The translations under genes were made by a program, and so were the position numbers. The notes under the pieces are model-generated. The model did not search any database and was not told the DNA's origin. It saw only the letters and a program-made list of their open reading frames with translations. From NCBI GenBank assembly GCA_024278215.1, contig JAJRTR010000135.1, forward strand, positions 1 through 64,000: a DNA stretch of 64,000 nt, read 5' to 3'. Shown here piece after piece: positions 43,460 to 53,405 of the stretch. Each line of letters begins with the position of its first letter. Position 1 is the stretch's first letter. This DNA comes from a bacterium. Lineage in GTDB: Bacteria > UBP15 > UBA6099 > JAJRTR01.

Positions 43460-43508
43460 CAATCGGCAACAATCTTCAGCGTCAAAATATTTTTATTGGA
43501 GTTATGCA

Positions 43509-44366
43509 ATGGGAGACATGCCGGATTTCAAAATTAAAGATTTCATGAATGGAACCGTCAAGGAGTTCATAGCCGACAGAATCCGGAATTCCGATGTGGT
43601 GTTCACGGACAACGGGGAATACGACGAGTTCGGCACGGAGGTTGAAGGCGCGGCGGATTTTTTCACTTTTCTCACGTTCATGTACAAGAAATATTTCAGG
43701 GTGGACCTGCACGGACTCGGTAATCTGCCGGTGGAGGGGCCCGGACTACTGGTGTCGAACCATGCGCCCATTCTACCTATCGACGGGATGATGATAGGCA
43801 CGGGGATACTCATAGAGATGGAAAAACCGCGCCTCATCAGGGCCATCGTCAATCGCAGCATCTCCGACATACCGTTCTTTTCGACGCTGATGTACAGGAC
43901 CGGCCAGGTCATCGGCTGCGACGAAAACGTCAGGCGCGTATTCGAGAACGGCAACCTGGTGCTCGTGTTCCCCACAGGCGCGGAAGGACGCCCACATTCG
44001 ATTTTCAACAAATATCACCTCGACAAGTTTACGCTCGGTTTCATGGAATATGCGCTGCGGCACAGGACTCCGATCATACCGACATGCGTCACCGGCTCCG
44101 AGGAAGCCGCGATGACGCTCGTGGGGATAGACCTGCCGCTTGCAGGCTTCAAACACCTGCCGCTCACACCCATATTCCCGTGGCTCGGACCGCTGGGCCT
44201 CGTGCCGTTCCCCTCCAAGTTCGACATCTATTTCGGCGAGCCGATCCACTACTACAAGGACCACGCGGGCGATGCGGACAACCCGGAGAAAGTGCGCGAG
44301 ATCGTCGACGATCTCCACGACAGGATAAAGTCCATGCTCGACAAGGCGCTGGGCAGAGAATCTTAA
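43509..44366 (+). CDS. Lysophospholipid acyltransferase-family protein (paralogue 1)
   Basis: 285 residues. The acyltransferase block contains VSNHAPILPIDG, the H-x6-D variant of the active site seen in the MGAT-like LPLAT subgroup rather than plain PlsC NHxxxxD. LVFPTGAEGRP and TPIIPTCVTGSEEAAM follow, ending IYFGEPIHY. Probably transfers an acyl chain to a lipid or alcohol at the inner membrane. It is a paralogue of the gene at 44903, from which it is separated by hicBA. Confidence 0.8.
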   Translation: MGDMPDFKIKDFMNGTVKEFIADRIRNSDVVFTDNGEYDEFGTEVEGAADFFTFLTFMYKKYFRVDLHGLGNLPVEGPGLLVSNHAPILPIDGMMIGTGILIEMEKPRLIRAIVNRSISDIPFFSTLMYRTGQVIGCDENVRRVFENGNLVLVFPTGAEGRPHSIFNKYHLDKFTLGFMEYALRHRTPIIPTCVTGSEEAAMTLVGIDLPLAGFKHLPLTPIFPWLGPLGLVPFPSKFDIYFGEPIHYYKDHAGDADNPEKVREIVDDLHDRIKSMLDKALGRES

Positions 44367-44409
44367 AGCGCGGATTTCGAGTTATAATATTGTTGAGAGG
44401 TGTGTCTAC

Positions 44410-44625
44410 ATGAAATTCAATATAATCCTGCAACAGTCGGAAGAGTGTGGCTTCGATGTAATTGTTCCGGCCCTGGACGGCTGTTATACGCAGGGAGAAA
44501 CAGAGCAGGAAGCGATCATCAATGCGAGGGAAGCGATTATCTGCTATCTTGAGGGCCTTCAAAAATTGAATCAGATAAAATCAACACCAAAAGTTATTTT
44601 AAAGGAAATTGAGGTTGCTCTTTGA
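44410..44625 (+). CDS. hicB: HicB-family antitoxin
   Basis: 71 residues. The partial HicB fold [41 protein letters not shown] is the RNase-H-like antitoxin core (DUF1902/HicB). No C-terminal DNA-binding domain is present, so it is the short form. GAGAGG supports ATG 44410. It neutralises HicA, encoded immediately downstream with a 4 base overlap. Confidence 0.85.
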   Translation: MKFNIILQQSEECGFDVIVPALDGCYTQGETEQEAIINAREAIICYLEGLQKLNQIKSTPKVILKEIEVAL

Positions 44626-44837
44626 GCAGAACATTTTCTGGCGAGGAACTCGTGAAAGCACTCCGAAGATCAGGATTTGTTGTCGATCATCAGAGAGGCA
44701 GCCATATTTTCATGCATAATCTGGAGAAAAATATATCCGTTATTATCCCATTGCATAAAGAGGTTAAAAAAGGCACCTTGAATAACATCATCAAGAAAGC
44801 AGGCTTAACATTGAACGAGTTGCAGGAGCTTGTTTAA
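44622..44837 (+). CDS. hicA: HicA-family mRNA interferase toxin
   Basis: 71 residues, TTG start overlapping the hicB stop (TTGA). The dsRBD-like toxin fold shows [29 protein letters not shown]; the His in RGSHIFM is the catalytic residue. HicA cleaves mRNA unless bound by HicB. The order hicB-hicA is one of the two common layouts. A palindrome (44838-44864) follows directly after the stop. Confidence 0.85.
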   Translation: MSRTFSGEELVKALRRSGFVVDHQRGSHIFMHNLEKNISVIIPLHKEVKKGTLNNIIKKAGLTLNELQELV

Positions 44838-44864
44838 CCCGGATTTCTCACAAAGAAATCCGGG
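44838..44864. repeat. Family B-type palindrome after hicA
   Basis: CCCGGATTTCT-CACAA-AGAAATCCGGG, an 11 bp perfect stem that starts right after the hicA stop. It matches the right-end hairpin of family B and may serve as a terminator, although no T-run follows. Confidence 0.65.
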
Positions 44865-44902
44865 TTAAACAGGAAATTTGTGGGATATGATGTGGCAGAT
44901 AA

Positions 44903-45769
44903 ATGATAGAACACTTCAGAAAATATCTTAAAGAATTCGGTTCAAAAGAACTTGCCGGAAAACTCGATCGCGTCATGGCCGGGAAAAAAGACTCCGGCGA
45001 ATCGGGCGATGTCGACAAATTCGGTTTCGACCCCGCTTATCTCAAAGACTACTTCCCCGCGATGCACGCAGTCTACAGGAACTGGTTCCGCACCGGCACG
45101 CACGGGCTGGAGAATCTGCCCGCCGACGGCCCGGCGCTGATAATCGCCAACCACAGCGGACAGGTGCCCATCGACGGCCTGCTGCTCACCACCGCCGCCA
45201 TCCTCGAAACCGACACTCCGCGCCTGCTTCGCTCGATGATCGACTACTGGGTGCCGGGGCTCCCGTTTTTCAGCGTGCTGTTCGCGCGCATGGGGCAGGT
45301 TGTGGGCGTTTGGGAGAACGCTGTCGAACTGCTCGCCGACGGAGAAATGCTGCTAATATTCCCCGAAGGCACACGCGGGCTGGGCAAAACATGGGACAAG
45401 CGCTACCGGCTGCAGGACTTCACAGTCGGTTTCATGGAACTCGCCGTCATGTACGACGCGCCCATTATCCCCACAGCCGTCATAGGCGGCGAAGAGCAGA
45501 TGCCCAGCCTCTTCGACGCACAGCCTATCGCGAAACTACTAAACGCGCCTTACTTCCCCATCACACCGACCTTTCCGCTGTTCGGACTCAAGGGCGCGGT
45601 GCCCTATCCCGTGAAATACGACATATACTTCGGCGAGCCGCTGGACTACTCACAGTACAAAGACGACTTGCCCCACCCCGAGCGCATCAGGCACCATGTT
45701 GAAGAAGTCAGGACGATACTCCAGGAAATGATCGACGAAAAGCTCAAAGACCGCACATTCCCATTCTGA
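44903..45769 (+). CDS. Lysophospholipid acyltransferase-family protein (paralogue 2)
   Basis: 288 residues. ANHSGQVPIDGLL carries the same H-x6-D active-site variant as the 43509 protein. LIFPEGTRGLGKTW (a more canonical EGTRG), APIIPTAVIGGEEQMP and IYFGEPLDY follow in the same order, so the two are clear paralogues of similar length. Weak ribosome site before ATG 44903. Located just after hicBA; before that insertion the two acyltransferase genes were probably adjacent. Confidence 0.82.
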   Translation: MIEHFRKYLKEFGSKELAGKLDRVMAGKKDSGESGDVDKFGFDPAYLKDYFPAMHAVYRNWFRTGTHGLENLPADGPALIIANHSGQVPIDGLLLTTAAILETDTPRLLRSMIDYWVPGLPFFSVLFARMGQVVGVWENAVELLADGEMLLIFPEGTRGLGKTWDKRYRLQDFTVGFMELAVMYDAPIIPTAVIGGEEQMPSLFDAQPIAKLLNAPYFPITPTFPLFGLKGAVPYPVKYDIYFGEPLDYSQYKDDLPHPERIRHHVEEVRTILQEMIDEKLKDRTFPF

Positions 45770-45798
45770 CTCATATTATTGTTCAACCACCAGTTCAT

Positions 45799-48700
45799 TC
45801 AGAGCCGCGATTTGAGACCCGCGGTGAAGCTGGTCTCTTCAAGGGGTTTGGTGGTTGCGCTTTTGGATTTTGCGAGTATTTTTTTGAAATCAAGATTGAA
45901 ATTTGTTCTGGAACTGACGGAATAAGTGAAGCCGAATCCATAGTTTATGGAATTGACGCCGGTTGTGCCGCCCTGGTCTTTACTGGAGTAATTTGTTTTG
46001 ATTCTGAATCCCGGTTTGTATTTGTAGGCATACTTGATGTCGAACTCCGTTGTTGGATAATTGACCATTTTTTTCACACCGTAGCCTCCTGACAGGACAG
46101 CTTTGGCGGAAGCGTTATAATTATAGGTCAACTTGTAATATTTGTACGGCTGCGTGGAGCCGTTCTGGTCTTCGTAGAAAGACGTTGTCCTGATCTTTTT
46201 TGTCGGCGTGAGATTGACGGTGAATTTGTTGCGGTCATCAGGATTGGTGTCGACACTTGCGGAATCGGGGATAACGAGGTTTTGTGTCGTCTTATCCTTG
46301 AAAGTTCTGTCCCAGGAGATGTTCAATTTCATTTTGCTTTTCCTGGGGGTATATTTAAGAGTCCACTTTCTTTCCTTTTCTTTTGTCCAGGCAGCAGTAG
46401 TCTGGTTGACCTTTCTGGTGAAAGTGGGTGTCCACTTTAAGTTTTTTCTGATATTCCAGGTAAAGTTGAAGGTGTTGGTGTCGGTCTTGGTGGGAGCAAC
46501 CTGCTGGCTGGTTTTGTTGCGAATGAACGAAAGTTTGATGCCTGTGAAGTTATACATGTTCGCAAGGTTGACGGTGTAGGTGTTTTTTTCATCTATCTTT
46601 GTTTCCGCGAGATCATTGTCACGAGAAGTGTTCTTATCGAATTTCAACTTGAGGCTTATATATCTGATTGGTTTGTATGACAGGTTGTAGACGTTCTTGC
46701 GCGTCCTTGAGCCGGTCTGCTTGACGTTGGACCTGCTGAAGGCCGAGGTGAGACTGAATCCGCGCCTTGATTTCGGAGAGAAAGCGAGATTGAGGTTTTT
46801 CAGAACGGTAGTAGTGTCGGCAGACACTTGCTGGGCTTTTTCGATGTCGGTGACCTTGTAGCCGCCGTCGACGGCGAGAGCGAGTTTTCTAAGGTCCATT
46901 TTTATGCCGTAGTCCCTGTTGGTTGTAAGGTTATTTATAAGCTTGGTGTTTGCGGACGTGATGCCGGATATGCCGCTGTCGCCTTTCACATCGTGCACGA
47001 GCGAAAGAGATTTTATGCCCCAGACAGGTCTGCCTGTCGAATATGAAATGTTATGCTTTTTGTGATATGTCTCGATGAGAGAATCTGTTTTTCCGGCCGA
47101 GAAGCTCTTTTTTGTTGAATTATCCGTCAGGTATCCGATCGTCCAGTTTTTAAGGAATTTGAGAGAGAAGTCACCTTTGATATAGCCGGTTTCCTTGCTG
47201 TTGCCTTTGACTTTGCCCGACATGCTTGTATCGAAGTATGGATCGATGACGCGTTTTTCCAGGTTCATCTTGAAGCCCTTATACTTGTAGCTGTTTTTCA
47301 AAACGACGGCGTCGCCGTCTACTACTTCGCTCAGCACTTCGTCGTAGATATAGCTGACTGATATTCTGTCGCCTTCGGACGGGAAAGCTTCCCCGAATTT
47401 CACAAGAAACATATCTTTGCCGCCGATTTCTCCTTCGTCGAACTCCCTGTAGATAACCAGGTTCCCCTGCTCGCGGTCGACACCGATAAACTCCGGATCC
47501 GTTTTAGTATTCAAATTATGCGTTATCGATTTGTAAATATAGTTACCGGTTGACGGATCGGTAATACAGGGAAACGTATACCAGTCACTCTCTCTATTGT
47601 CTGCGTTGTAGATTTCATAGCTCACAGCTTTATCCTTGTCGTCGCATTTGTAATCATTACCATCTTCGTCTTTGCAGATATACTGGCCGCGCTCACAGAA
47701 CTGCATGGAGACAAGGACTTTTCCCTGGCCGCTGATGTTGTCGTTATTGAGTTTGCAGACGAGTTTTCGGCCTGTTGCGTTTTCGATGTCGCCCGTGGGA
47801 ACAACATATTCGCATATTTCGCCTTTGCTTTCATAATTTCGGTATCTTGTATCAGTGTCGACAATCATAGTTTCTTCGGCCGAGGTGAACTCGGAGGCGA
47901 GGTCGGAATTCGTGCGTGTGTACTGGACGTCGAAGGAAAGGTTGTCGGATACATTGACGTGTGTGTCGATGCCGAGGGCTGTTTTTGTGAATTTCGAGCC
48001 CGAGTCGAGTTCGGGCGGAGCGATATAGTAGGACATCAGGACATATTTTGTTTCTGTCGTTGGATTGCCGTAATAATTGCTTTCAACATCTTTGCTGAAT
48101 TTGATATAATCGGTGTCTCCGGAAGTTTCTATATAATATGTGATCCCCTCCTGCTGGTCGAGGTCCGGCCGTATTCCCGGACAAAGCCCCGCATCATCCT
48201 TATCACCTGTTTTGCCTTCGAAGCAGACAAGCGGCAGGTTGTCGAGTTCCGCCGTTTCGTCCTGGGTGTCCGAAAGATAAACGAGTTCGCTGCCCGGCAG
48301 CATGTCGGACGGCAAGCCGCCTTCGGTGGTATCGGCATCGACAAATTTTAAAACCTGCACAACATCTTCGACGATTATATTCGGGTTGTAATAAGAGAAC
48401 TCGATAGTGACACTTCCTTTGAGTCCTATGTTTTTCACATCTTCATCGCCGTTGTCGTAAAGAATGTATATCTGGCCGCTGAACAGGCTCCTGTGGCCGA
48501 GAATCACTGTCTCGGGATTCGACGTGGGTGTGTATCTTGTCGCACCGCTGATAACCTTGACGGAGCCTTCTAATATATACGGATTGCCGAGATTTACACG
48601 GACGCAGGTGTTCGTAGCGGTATAGCCGGGGCAGTCCGCAGGTTCGACATTTACCTGGGTATCCAGATTGAAAACTTTCGAGTCGCTGAATATGGACCTT

Positions 48701-50781
48701 GTGGAGCCGGACGGCGCCATGCTCAACATGTAGGCCGTGTTGATTTTATACTTGTCCTTCCCCTTTTTAGTTCGACCGCTTTTGTAGGAAAGGCCGAATG
48801 CGTTTTTGCTGCCGGTCGAGATAGAGTATGTGCTCTGTTCGTAGCGGACATTGAATTTCCTGTCCTGGCGGATGGGTGTCTTGAAGTAGATATCCCCGGT
48901 CTCGTAAAGAACAGAGTATTCGCCGGGCGGGATGATCTCACCGGTGTCGGGGTAATATATCTGGACCGAGCCGGGCGCCATGAAAGCATTAGCGCGGTAA
49001 GGGCCGATGTCGCCGTCGCCGTCGAGCTGCACTTCACCGGTCTGTGAGCGGGACTCCGCCATGAGAGCCTGGAAAGTGAAATGTCCGAAGTCATAACCGA
49101 ACTCGAGTCCGTTGATTTCCTTCTTGAGGTTGATCCTGCTCGTGCCGGTGAAAGTCGTTGTGAAATCGCCGAAGTGGACCCGCCCGTCGCTGCCCAGCAT
49201 CTCGATGTCCAGGTGTTGCGAGGCGCCCGGTGATTTCCTCATTGTCCCGTCGACTCTGATGCCGTTCTTGAAGCTACCGTCGAGAAACACGTTCCAGTTC
49301 TGTTGCAGCTTGTATTTCGCGATGGAAACGTCTTCCTGCTTGTTGAGGCTGCTGAGAAAAGCTTTTCGCACCTCGCGCTCGCGGATGATCTGGAAAGCGA
49401 TGCTGCCGGTCATCCTGAAGTCGCCGGCGCAAAGCTGCGGCGGTAGCGACTGGTCGCAGCCGTTGTGTTTGGGCTCGATTGTCACAAGCGCGTTCTTTAT
49501 CAACTGCTTCGAACTCGAGTCGACGGGCAGATATGCTTCTTCAAGTGTTACCGGGATGTTCGCACCGGTTTTTATTCCCTTGAAAATCAGCGGAACCACT
49601 GTGAGGGGATACTTAAGGCCGGAGAGGTCTTTGGTAAAGTCGCCCAGCAGGCTCAGCCGTATCTCGCCCTTGCGGTTGTCGACTATATTTGAACCTTCAC
49701 CGAACGAGTCGTTGTATAAAACAGAGGTCGTCTGTATGCCCCGCGCCGCACGGACGGCTTCGCGGTATTCCGCGAGCAGCTTTTCCGCCTCTTTCTTTTT
49801 CCCATCCATTTCCACTTCGGTAATTTCAACATTCAGGTTCTTCGCAAGCTTTTTCAGTTCTCCAAGAGACATGTCGTCGACGCTTTTGACTATATTGACA
49901 CTGTTGGACGGTATTCCCAGGTTGTTGGTATACACGAGATGCGCCGGATCATATTTGATCCGCACGTCGATGCCGTCGAGCGAACGGTATTCCGGGAACT
50001 TGTAGATAACAAGATCGAGCCGCACCCACTGGTTGAGGCCGATGACGGCATTCTGTTTCGAGAATCCTACGATGACGTCGGCGTCTTCTTCTTTTTCGGC
50101 TGTTTCCATCTTTGTGAAACCCAGCGACATCGCCATGGCGTCGGTGTCCTGTTTGCGGGCCTTCTGTATTTTGTATTTGTTTTCGAGCGAGCCGGTGGTA
50201 AGCAAAGTGTTTTCGCCGGCGACCGCTGCCATCAGCAGGGGGTCCATCTCGAGGCCGTCGTAGCCCACTACCTTGAAATAGCCGGGGTTCGACGGAGAAG
50301 TCTTCCCGTCGGCGTTCCGGGCGAACGAGGTGAAACTGATATATGTGGAACCGGTTTTCTTCATCCTGAACGGAACTTTGATGAAAATCTGCTTCTCCGT
50401 AATCGGCTGTCTTGCAAACGCTTTGAATGTGACGATCCCTTTATCGGTATCGACTCTGAAGCGCTCGACCAACTCGAAAACCGGGTCGGCGGCGTAGTAG
50501 CTCCTGTCTTTGAAAAGCTCGATGTACGCGGGATCGACTGTCAGTGTACACTGTCCGCCGGTGAGTTTGTCGCCCTCCTGCGGCATGATATATATATCGA
50601 AGTACGACGTTTCATCGACAGGAACGGCAGCACCGTTTTCGGAAGTGATCCGGAACTGTGCGGCCTGCACGCAGACAATGCAGCCTGCCGCCATGATAAA
50701 AGCGAAAAATAATATGCGGAAGCACAGACCGACAGCCGGTGACGGGACGCCCGTTATGGTTCTGTACGTTCTTTCAGACAT
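45799..50781 (-). CDS. Giant surface protein: cohesin-like modules plus outer-membrane beta-barrel
   Basis: 1660 residues. A signal peptide (about 12-40, ending CVQAAQ) precedes a cohesin-type domain (about 42-190). A second related domain (about 240-450) is interrupted by a charged helical insert. From about 480 onward the sequence is a long series of alternating short beta strands. It includes units of the type PPGEYSVLYETGDIYFKTP and ISVSYIYDEV that resemble pre-barrel modules, then a repetitive C-terminal half (about 1200-1660) typical of an outer-membrane barrel. Many paired cysteines (CERGQYIC, CEYV, CPGY) suggest disulphides outside the membrane. The start overlaps rsmI by 28 bases, with no visible ribosome site. 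I do not recognise the full architecture. Confidence 0.7.
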   Translation of the reverse strand: MSERTYRTITGVPSPAVGLCFRILFFAFIMAAGCIVCVQAAQFRITSENGAAVPVDETSYFDIYIMPQEGDKLTGGQCTLTVDPAYIELFKDRSYYAADPVFELVERFRVDTDKGIVTFKAFARQPITEKQIFIKVPFRMKKTGSTYISFTSFARNADGKTSPSNPGYFKVVGYDGLEMDPLLMAAVAGENTLLTTGSLENKYKIQKARKQDTDAMAMSLGFTKMETAEKEEDADVIVGFSKQNAVIGLNQWVRLDLVIYKFPEYRSLDGIDVRIKYDPAHLVYTNNLGIPSNSVNIVKSVDDMSLGELKKLAKNLNVEITEVEMDGKKKEAEKLLAEYREAVRAARGIQTTSVLYNDSFGEGSNIVDNRKGEIRLSLLGDFTKDLSGLKYPLTVVPLIFKGIKTGANIPVTLEEAYLPVDSSSKQLIKNALVTIEPKHNGCDQSLPPQLCAGDFRMTGSIAFQIIREREVRKAFLSSLNKQEDVSIAKYKLQQNWNVFLDGSFKNGIRVDGTMRKSPGASQHLDIEMLGSDGRVHFGDFTTTFTGTSRINLKKEINGLEFGYDFGHFTFQALMAESRSQTGEVQLDGDGDIGPYRANAFMAPGSVQIYYPDTGEIIPPGEYSVLYETGDIYFKTPIRQDRKFNVRYEQSTYSISTGSKNAFGLSYKSGRTKKGKDKYKINTAYMLSMAPSGSTRSIFSDSKVFNLDTQVNVEPADCPGYTATNTCVRVNLGNPYILEGSVKVISGATRYTPTSNPETVILGHRSLFSGQIYILYDNGDEDVKNIGLKGSVTIEFSYYNPNIIVEDVVQVLKFVDADTTEGGLPSDMLPGSELVYLSDTQDETAELDNLPLVCFEGKTGDKDDAGLCPGIRPDLDQQEGITYYIETSGDTDYIKFSKDVESNYYGNPTTETKYVLMSYYIAPPELDSGSKFTKTALGIDTHVNVSDNLSFDVQYTRTNSDLASEFTSAEETMIVDTDTRYRNYESKGEICEYVVPTGDIENATGRKLVCKLNNDNISGQGKVLVSMQFCERGQYICKDEDGNDYKCDDKDKAVSYEIYNADNRESDWYTFPCITDPSTGNYIYKSITHNLNTKTDPEFIGVDREQGNLVIYREFDEGEIGGKDMFLVKFGEAFPSEGDRISVSYIYDEVLSEVVDGDAVVLKNSYKYKGFKMNLEKRVIDPYFDTSMSGKVKGNSKETGYIKGDFSLKFLKNWTIGYLTDNSTKKSFSAGKTDSLIETYHKKHNISYSTGRPVWGIKSLSLVHDVKGDSGISGITSANTKLINNLTTNRDYGIKMDLRKLALAVDGGYKVTDIEKAQQVSADTTTVLKNLNLAFSPKSRRGFSLTSAFSRSNVKQTGSRTRKNVYNLSYKPIRYISLKLKFDKNTSRDNDLAETKIDEKNTYTVNLANMYNFTGIKLSFIRNKTSQQVAPTKTDTNTFNFTWNIRKNLKWTPTFTRKVNQTTAAWTKEKERKWTLKYTPRKSKMKLNISWDRTFKDKTTQNLVIPDSASVDTNPDDRNKFTVNLTPTKKIRTTSFYEDQNGSTQPYKYYKLTYNYNASAKAVLSGGYGVKKMVNYPTTEFDIKYAYKYKPGFRIKTNYSSKDQGGTTGVNSINYGFGFTYSVSSRTNFNLDFKKILAKSKSATTKPLEETSFTAGLKSRL

Positions 50782-51644
50782 TGTAAAATTCTGTAGGCTT
50801 TGTTCTTGGAAATATCCGCGATTTCCGCCAGTGCCGCGGCAGTATTACCCGGCGTCGCTTCGAGCCGGGCCAGCACACGGGCGGTTTTCTCAATATCTAT
50901 CAGGGTCTCACCGGCGGCGACCGGCGGCTCCCCTCTTCCCTCTAATAATATAGTATATTCCCCTTTTTCTTTCAGATTAAGTCCTTTTTCTTCAATTTCT
51001 TTAAATGTAGTTCTCGTGATCTCTTCGTTTATTTTTGTGAGTTCCCTGAAAAACACAACGCGGCGGTCGCCCAGCACGGCGTACAGGTCGCTTATTGTTC
51101 GGCGCACTCTTTTCGCGGACTCGAACAGTATGACCGCCCTCTCTTCACGAGCCAGCGCGGCGACAGCTTCCGTCCTTCTCCCCCCGGTACGGGGCAGAAA
51201 CCCCTCGAACACAAACCGCGACGAAGCAACACCGGACACGGAAAACGCCGCGGCGATGGCCGACGCGCCCGGCACCGGCACAACCTTCAGCCCACGCGCC
51301 GCCGCCGCCGCCACAAGTCCGCCGCCGGGATCGCTCGCTCCGGGCGTGCCCGCGTCCGACACCAGCGCGCCACTCGCGCCCGCCTCGAGTTCGTCCAGCA
51401 GCGCCGGCGTTTTCTTCGCCTCCATATCGCCGGAAAAACTGCGCAGGCGGGTGCCGATCTCGTAACGGCTAAGCAGCTTCCGCGTTCGCCGTGTGTCCTC
51501 CGCCGCTATCCAGTCGACACCGCCCAGTATCTTCAACGCCCTGAGCGTGATGTCCTCGAGATTGCCTATCGGCGTCGCGACGACATAAAGGACTCCGCCC
51601 CCGGGTTCGGTTTTCTTTCCAGAATCTGTCGCAGACATATCCAT
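50754..51644 (-). CDS. rsmI: 16S rRNA 2'-O-ribose C1402 methyltransferase RsmI
   Basis: 296 residues. YVVATPIGNLEDITLRAL and WIAAEDTRRTRKLLSRY are RsmI signatures, as are VSDAGTPGASDPG and PVPGASAIAAAFSVSG. The C-terminal helical part ends GNTAAALAEIADISKNKAYRIL. It uses SAM to methylate the ribose of C1402 in the decoding centre. Its 3' end overlaps the start of the surface protein, so these two may be co-transcribed. Confidence 0.93.
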   Translation of the reverse strand: MDMSATDSGKKTEPGGGVLYVVATPIGNLEDITLRALKILGGVDWIAAEDTRRTRKLLSRYEIGTRLRSFSGDMEAKKTPALLDELEAGASGALVSDAGTPGASDPGGGLVAAAAARGLKVVPVPGASAIAAAFSVSGVASSRFVFEGFLPRTGGRRTEAVAALAREERAVILFESAKRVRRTISDLYAVLGDRRVVFFRELTKINEEITRTTFKEIEEKGLNLKEKGEYTILLEGRGEPPVAAGETLIDIEKTARVLARLEATPGNTAAALAEIADISKNKAYRILQCLKERTEP

Positions 51645-51698
51645 TATTATTTTATTATTTGCTCGATGTGTCCATAGGAAACGGGGATCGGGGTGCCG

Positions 51699-53405
51699 CT
51701 ACTTGTTTCCGAAGCGTCCCGAGCGGAAAATGGCGGCGATCCAGACGACCGCCATAATAAGCAGCGTAATGATAAGGATGTCCGGCAACGACTTGCCGAA
51801 TACGGTTACATCGTCGTATCGCGGAAGGATCGTGGAAGCGGAAATGAGAAGCGCCGCGAGAATGATGGCAAGCGACAGCCTGTTGACGCTCTGTCCGGCG
51901 CGGTCTACGGTGCCCTTTATCGTGTCGACATAATTCTCGAGTTCGATCTTCACCTTGAGTTGCCCCTCTTCGAGGCCGCGGGAAATGCGGTCGAGGCGTT
52001 TGGGCATGGCGATGACGAGGTCGCGGATGTCGATGGCGGTTTTTATGAAGTCTTTGCCCATATTCCGGGGGTCCATTTCGCGCCTTAGCAACATGTGCGC
52101 GGCCGGCTCCGCGGCGGCGATCAGATCGAATGTCGGGTCGAGATGTCGGCCCAGCCCTTCGAGTGTCACCAGCGTTTTGTCCATCAGGGTGAACTCGCCG
52201 GGCAGCTTGATCCTGTACTTGAGTCCAATGTTGAAAAGCTCGACGACGATTTCCTCGATTTTTATCTGGCCGATAGTGATGTCGGCATATTCCTGAAGCA
52301 GGCGGCCCGCCTCGCGCACCAGCGCCTTTTTGTCTGTCGACGGGTCGATCTCCGCGATTTCTTCGAGCACTTCCACCAGCCCCTCGGGGTCGCGCTGCAC
52401 TATCGAGATGAAATACTTCGCCATGTTGCGCTTCATTATCGGGTCCACTATGCCCACCATGCCGAAATCTATCAGCGCCACCACCTGGTTTTCCATTACA
52501 AAGATGTTGCCGAAATGCGGGTCCCCGTGAAAAATGCCGTCGATAAGTATCATCTTTATAAAGGCATTTGCGATAACTTCGGTCAGATACGTCATATCGT
52601 ATCCGGCTGCCAGCAGACGTTCTTTCTCTTTTATCTTTATGCCGTGGATATACTCCATCGTCAGCACACGTTTGGTGGTGTACTCCCAATAAATCATCGG
52701 GATGCAGATAGTTTCGTCGTCTTCAAAGTTCGCCGCCAGCCTGTCCGCATTCTGTCCCTCGTGCGTATAGTCCAGCTCCTGGTGCATTGTCCTGGTGAAT
52801 TCTTCGACCCGCTCCATAATGTTATAGAGCCGAGCCCACTCGAATCGCTTTTCCGCCTGCCGCGCAAGGTCCATCATGATGCTCGTGTCGATGTTCACCA
52901 TCTGTTCCATGTCGGGCCGCTGCACCTTCACAACCACCTCGCGACCGTCGAGCAACACCGCCTCGTGCACCTGGCCGATGGAGGCCGACGCGATGGGCAC
53001 ACGGGCGAACGATCTGAACACCTGGTCCATAGGATGCAGCAGGTCGTTTTCTATGATGTCCTGAACCTTCTCGAATGGGAAGGGAGGCACTTCGTCCTGC
53101 AACTTCGAGAGTTCTTGGATAATGTCCTGCGGTATCATGTCCGGGCGGCTGCTGAGAATCTGGCCGGCCTTCACATAAGTCGGGCCCAGTTCCTCGATCA
53201 CCCGGCGCATGCGCACGGCGAGCGGCAACTGGTAGTCGTCCGTGGCGGTTACTTTTTCGCGTAGTGAACGCGGGAAGAATCGCGTGACCTCGAGCGCCTC
53301 GGCCACCCAGAAAAAGCCGTGCTTGAAGAACACCGACGCAACTTCCTTCACGCGGACGCCTTTTTTATAAAATCTCGGTACGAATTGTTCCGGTATAGCA
53401 ACCAT
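51699..53405 (-). CDS. UbiB/ABC1 (AarF) atypical kinase
   Basis: 568 residues. The family motif KAGQILSSRPD (KxGQ) is at about 79-89, with a conserved EVVVKVQRP lysine, HQELDYTHEG (ExD), HGDPHFGN and LIDFGM (the DFG metal site). Two C-terminal membrane helices (about 518-536 and 545-562) anchor it. Members support ubiquinone or other isoprenoid-lipid synthesis through an ATPase activity. No other quinone genes are nearby. Confidence 0.9.
   Translation of the reverse strand: MVAIPEQFVPRFYKKGVRVKEVASVFFKHGFFWVAEALEVTRFFPRSLREKVTATDDYQLPLAVRMRRVIEELGPTYVKAGQILSSRPDMIPQDIIQELSKLQDEVPPFPFEKVQDIIENDLLHPMDQVFRSFARVPIASASIGQVHEAVLLDGREVVVKVQRPDMEQMVNIDTSIMMDLARQAEKRFEWARLYNIMERVEEFTRTMHQELDYTHEGQNADRLAANFEDDETICIPMIYWEYTTKRVLTMEYIHGIKIKEKERLLAAGYDMTYLTEVIANAFIKMILIDGIFHGDPHFGNIFVMENQVVALIDFGMVGIVDPIMKRNMAKYFISIVQRDPEGLVEVLEEIAEIDPSTDKKALVREAGRLLQEYADITIGQIKIEEIVVELFNIGLKYRIKLPGEFTLMDKTLVTLEGLGRHLDPTFDLIAAAEPAAHMLLRREMDPRNMGKDFIKTAIDIRDLVIAMPKRLDRISRGLEEGQLKVKIELENYVDTIKGTVDRAGQSVNRLSLAIILAALLISASTILPRYDDVTVFGKSLPDILIITLLIMAVVWIAAIFRSGRFGNK

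Noticed and set aside
18438-50781. Gliding motility / type IX secretion system from GldAFG-like genes plus the giant surface protein
   Set aside because: No core gldKLMN or sov/sprA signature was recognised; GldAFG homologues occur widely in non-gliders.
52095-53264. 389-codon frame antisense to the UbiB-like kinase
   Set aside because: His/Arg-rich shadow, no motifs, while the opposite strand carries all UbiB motifs.
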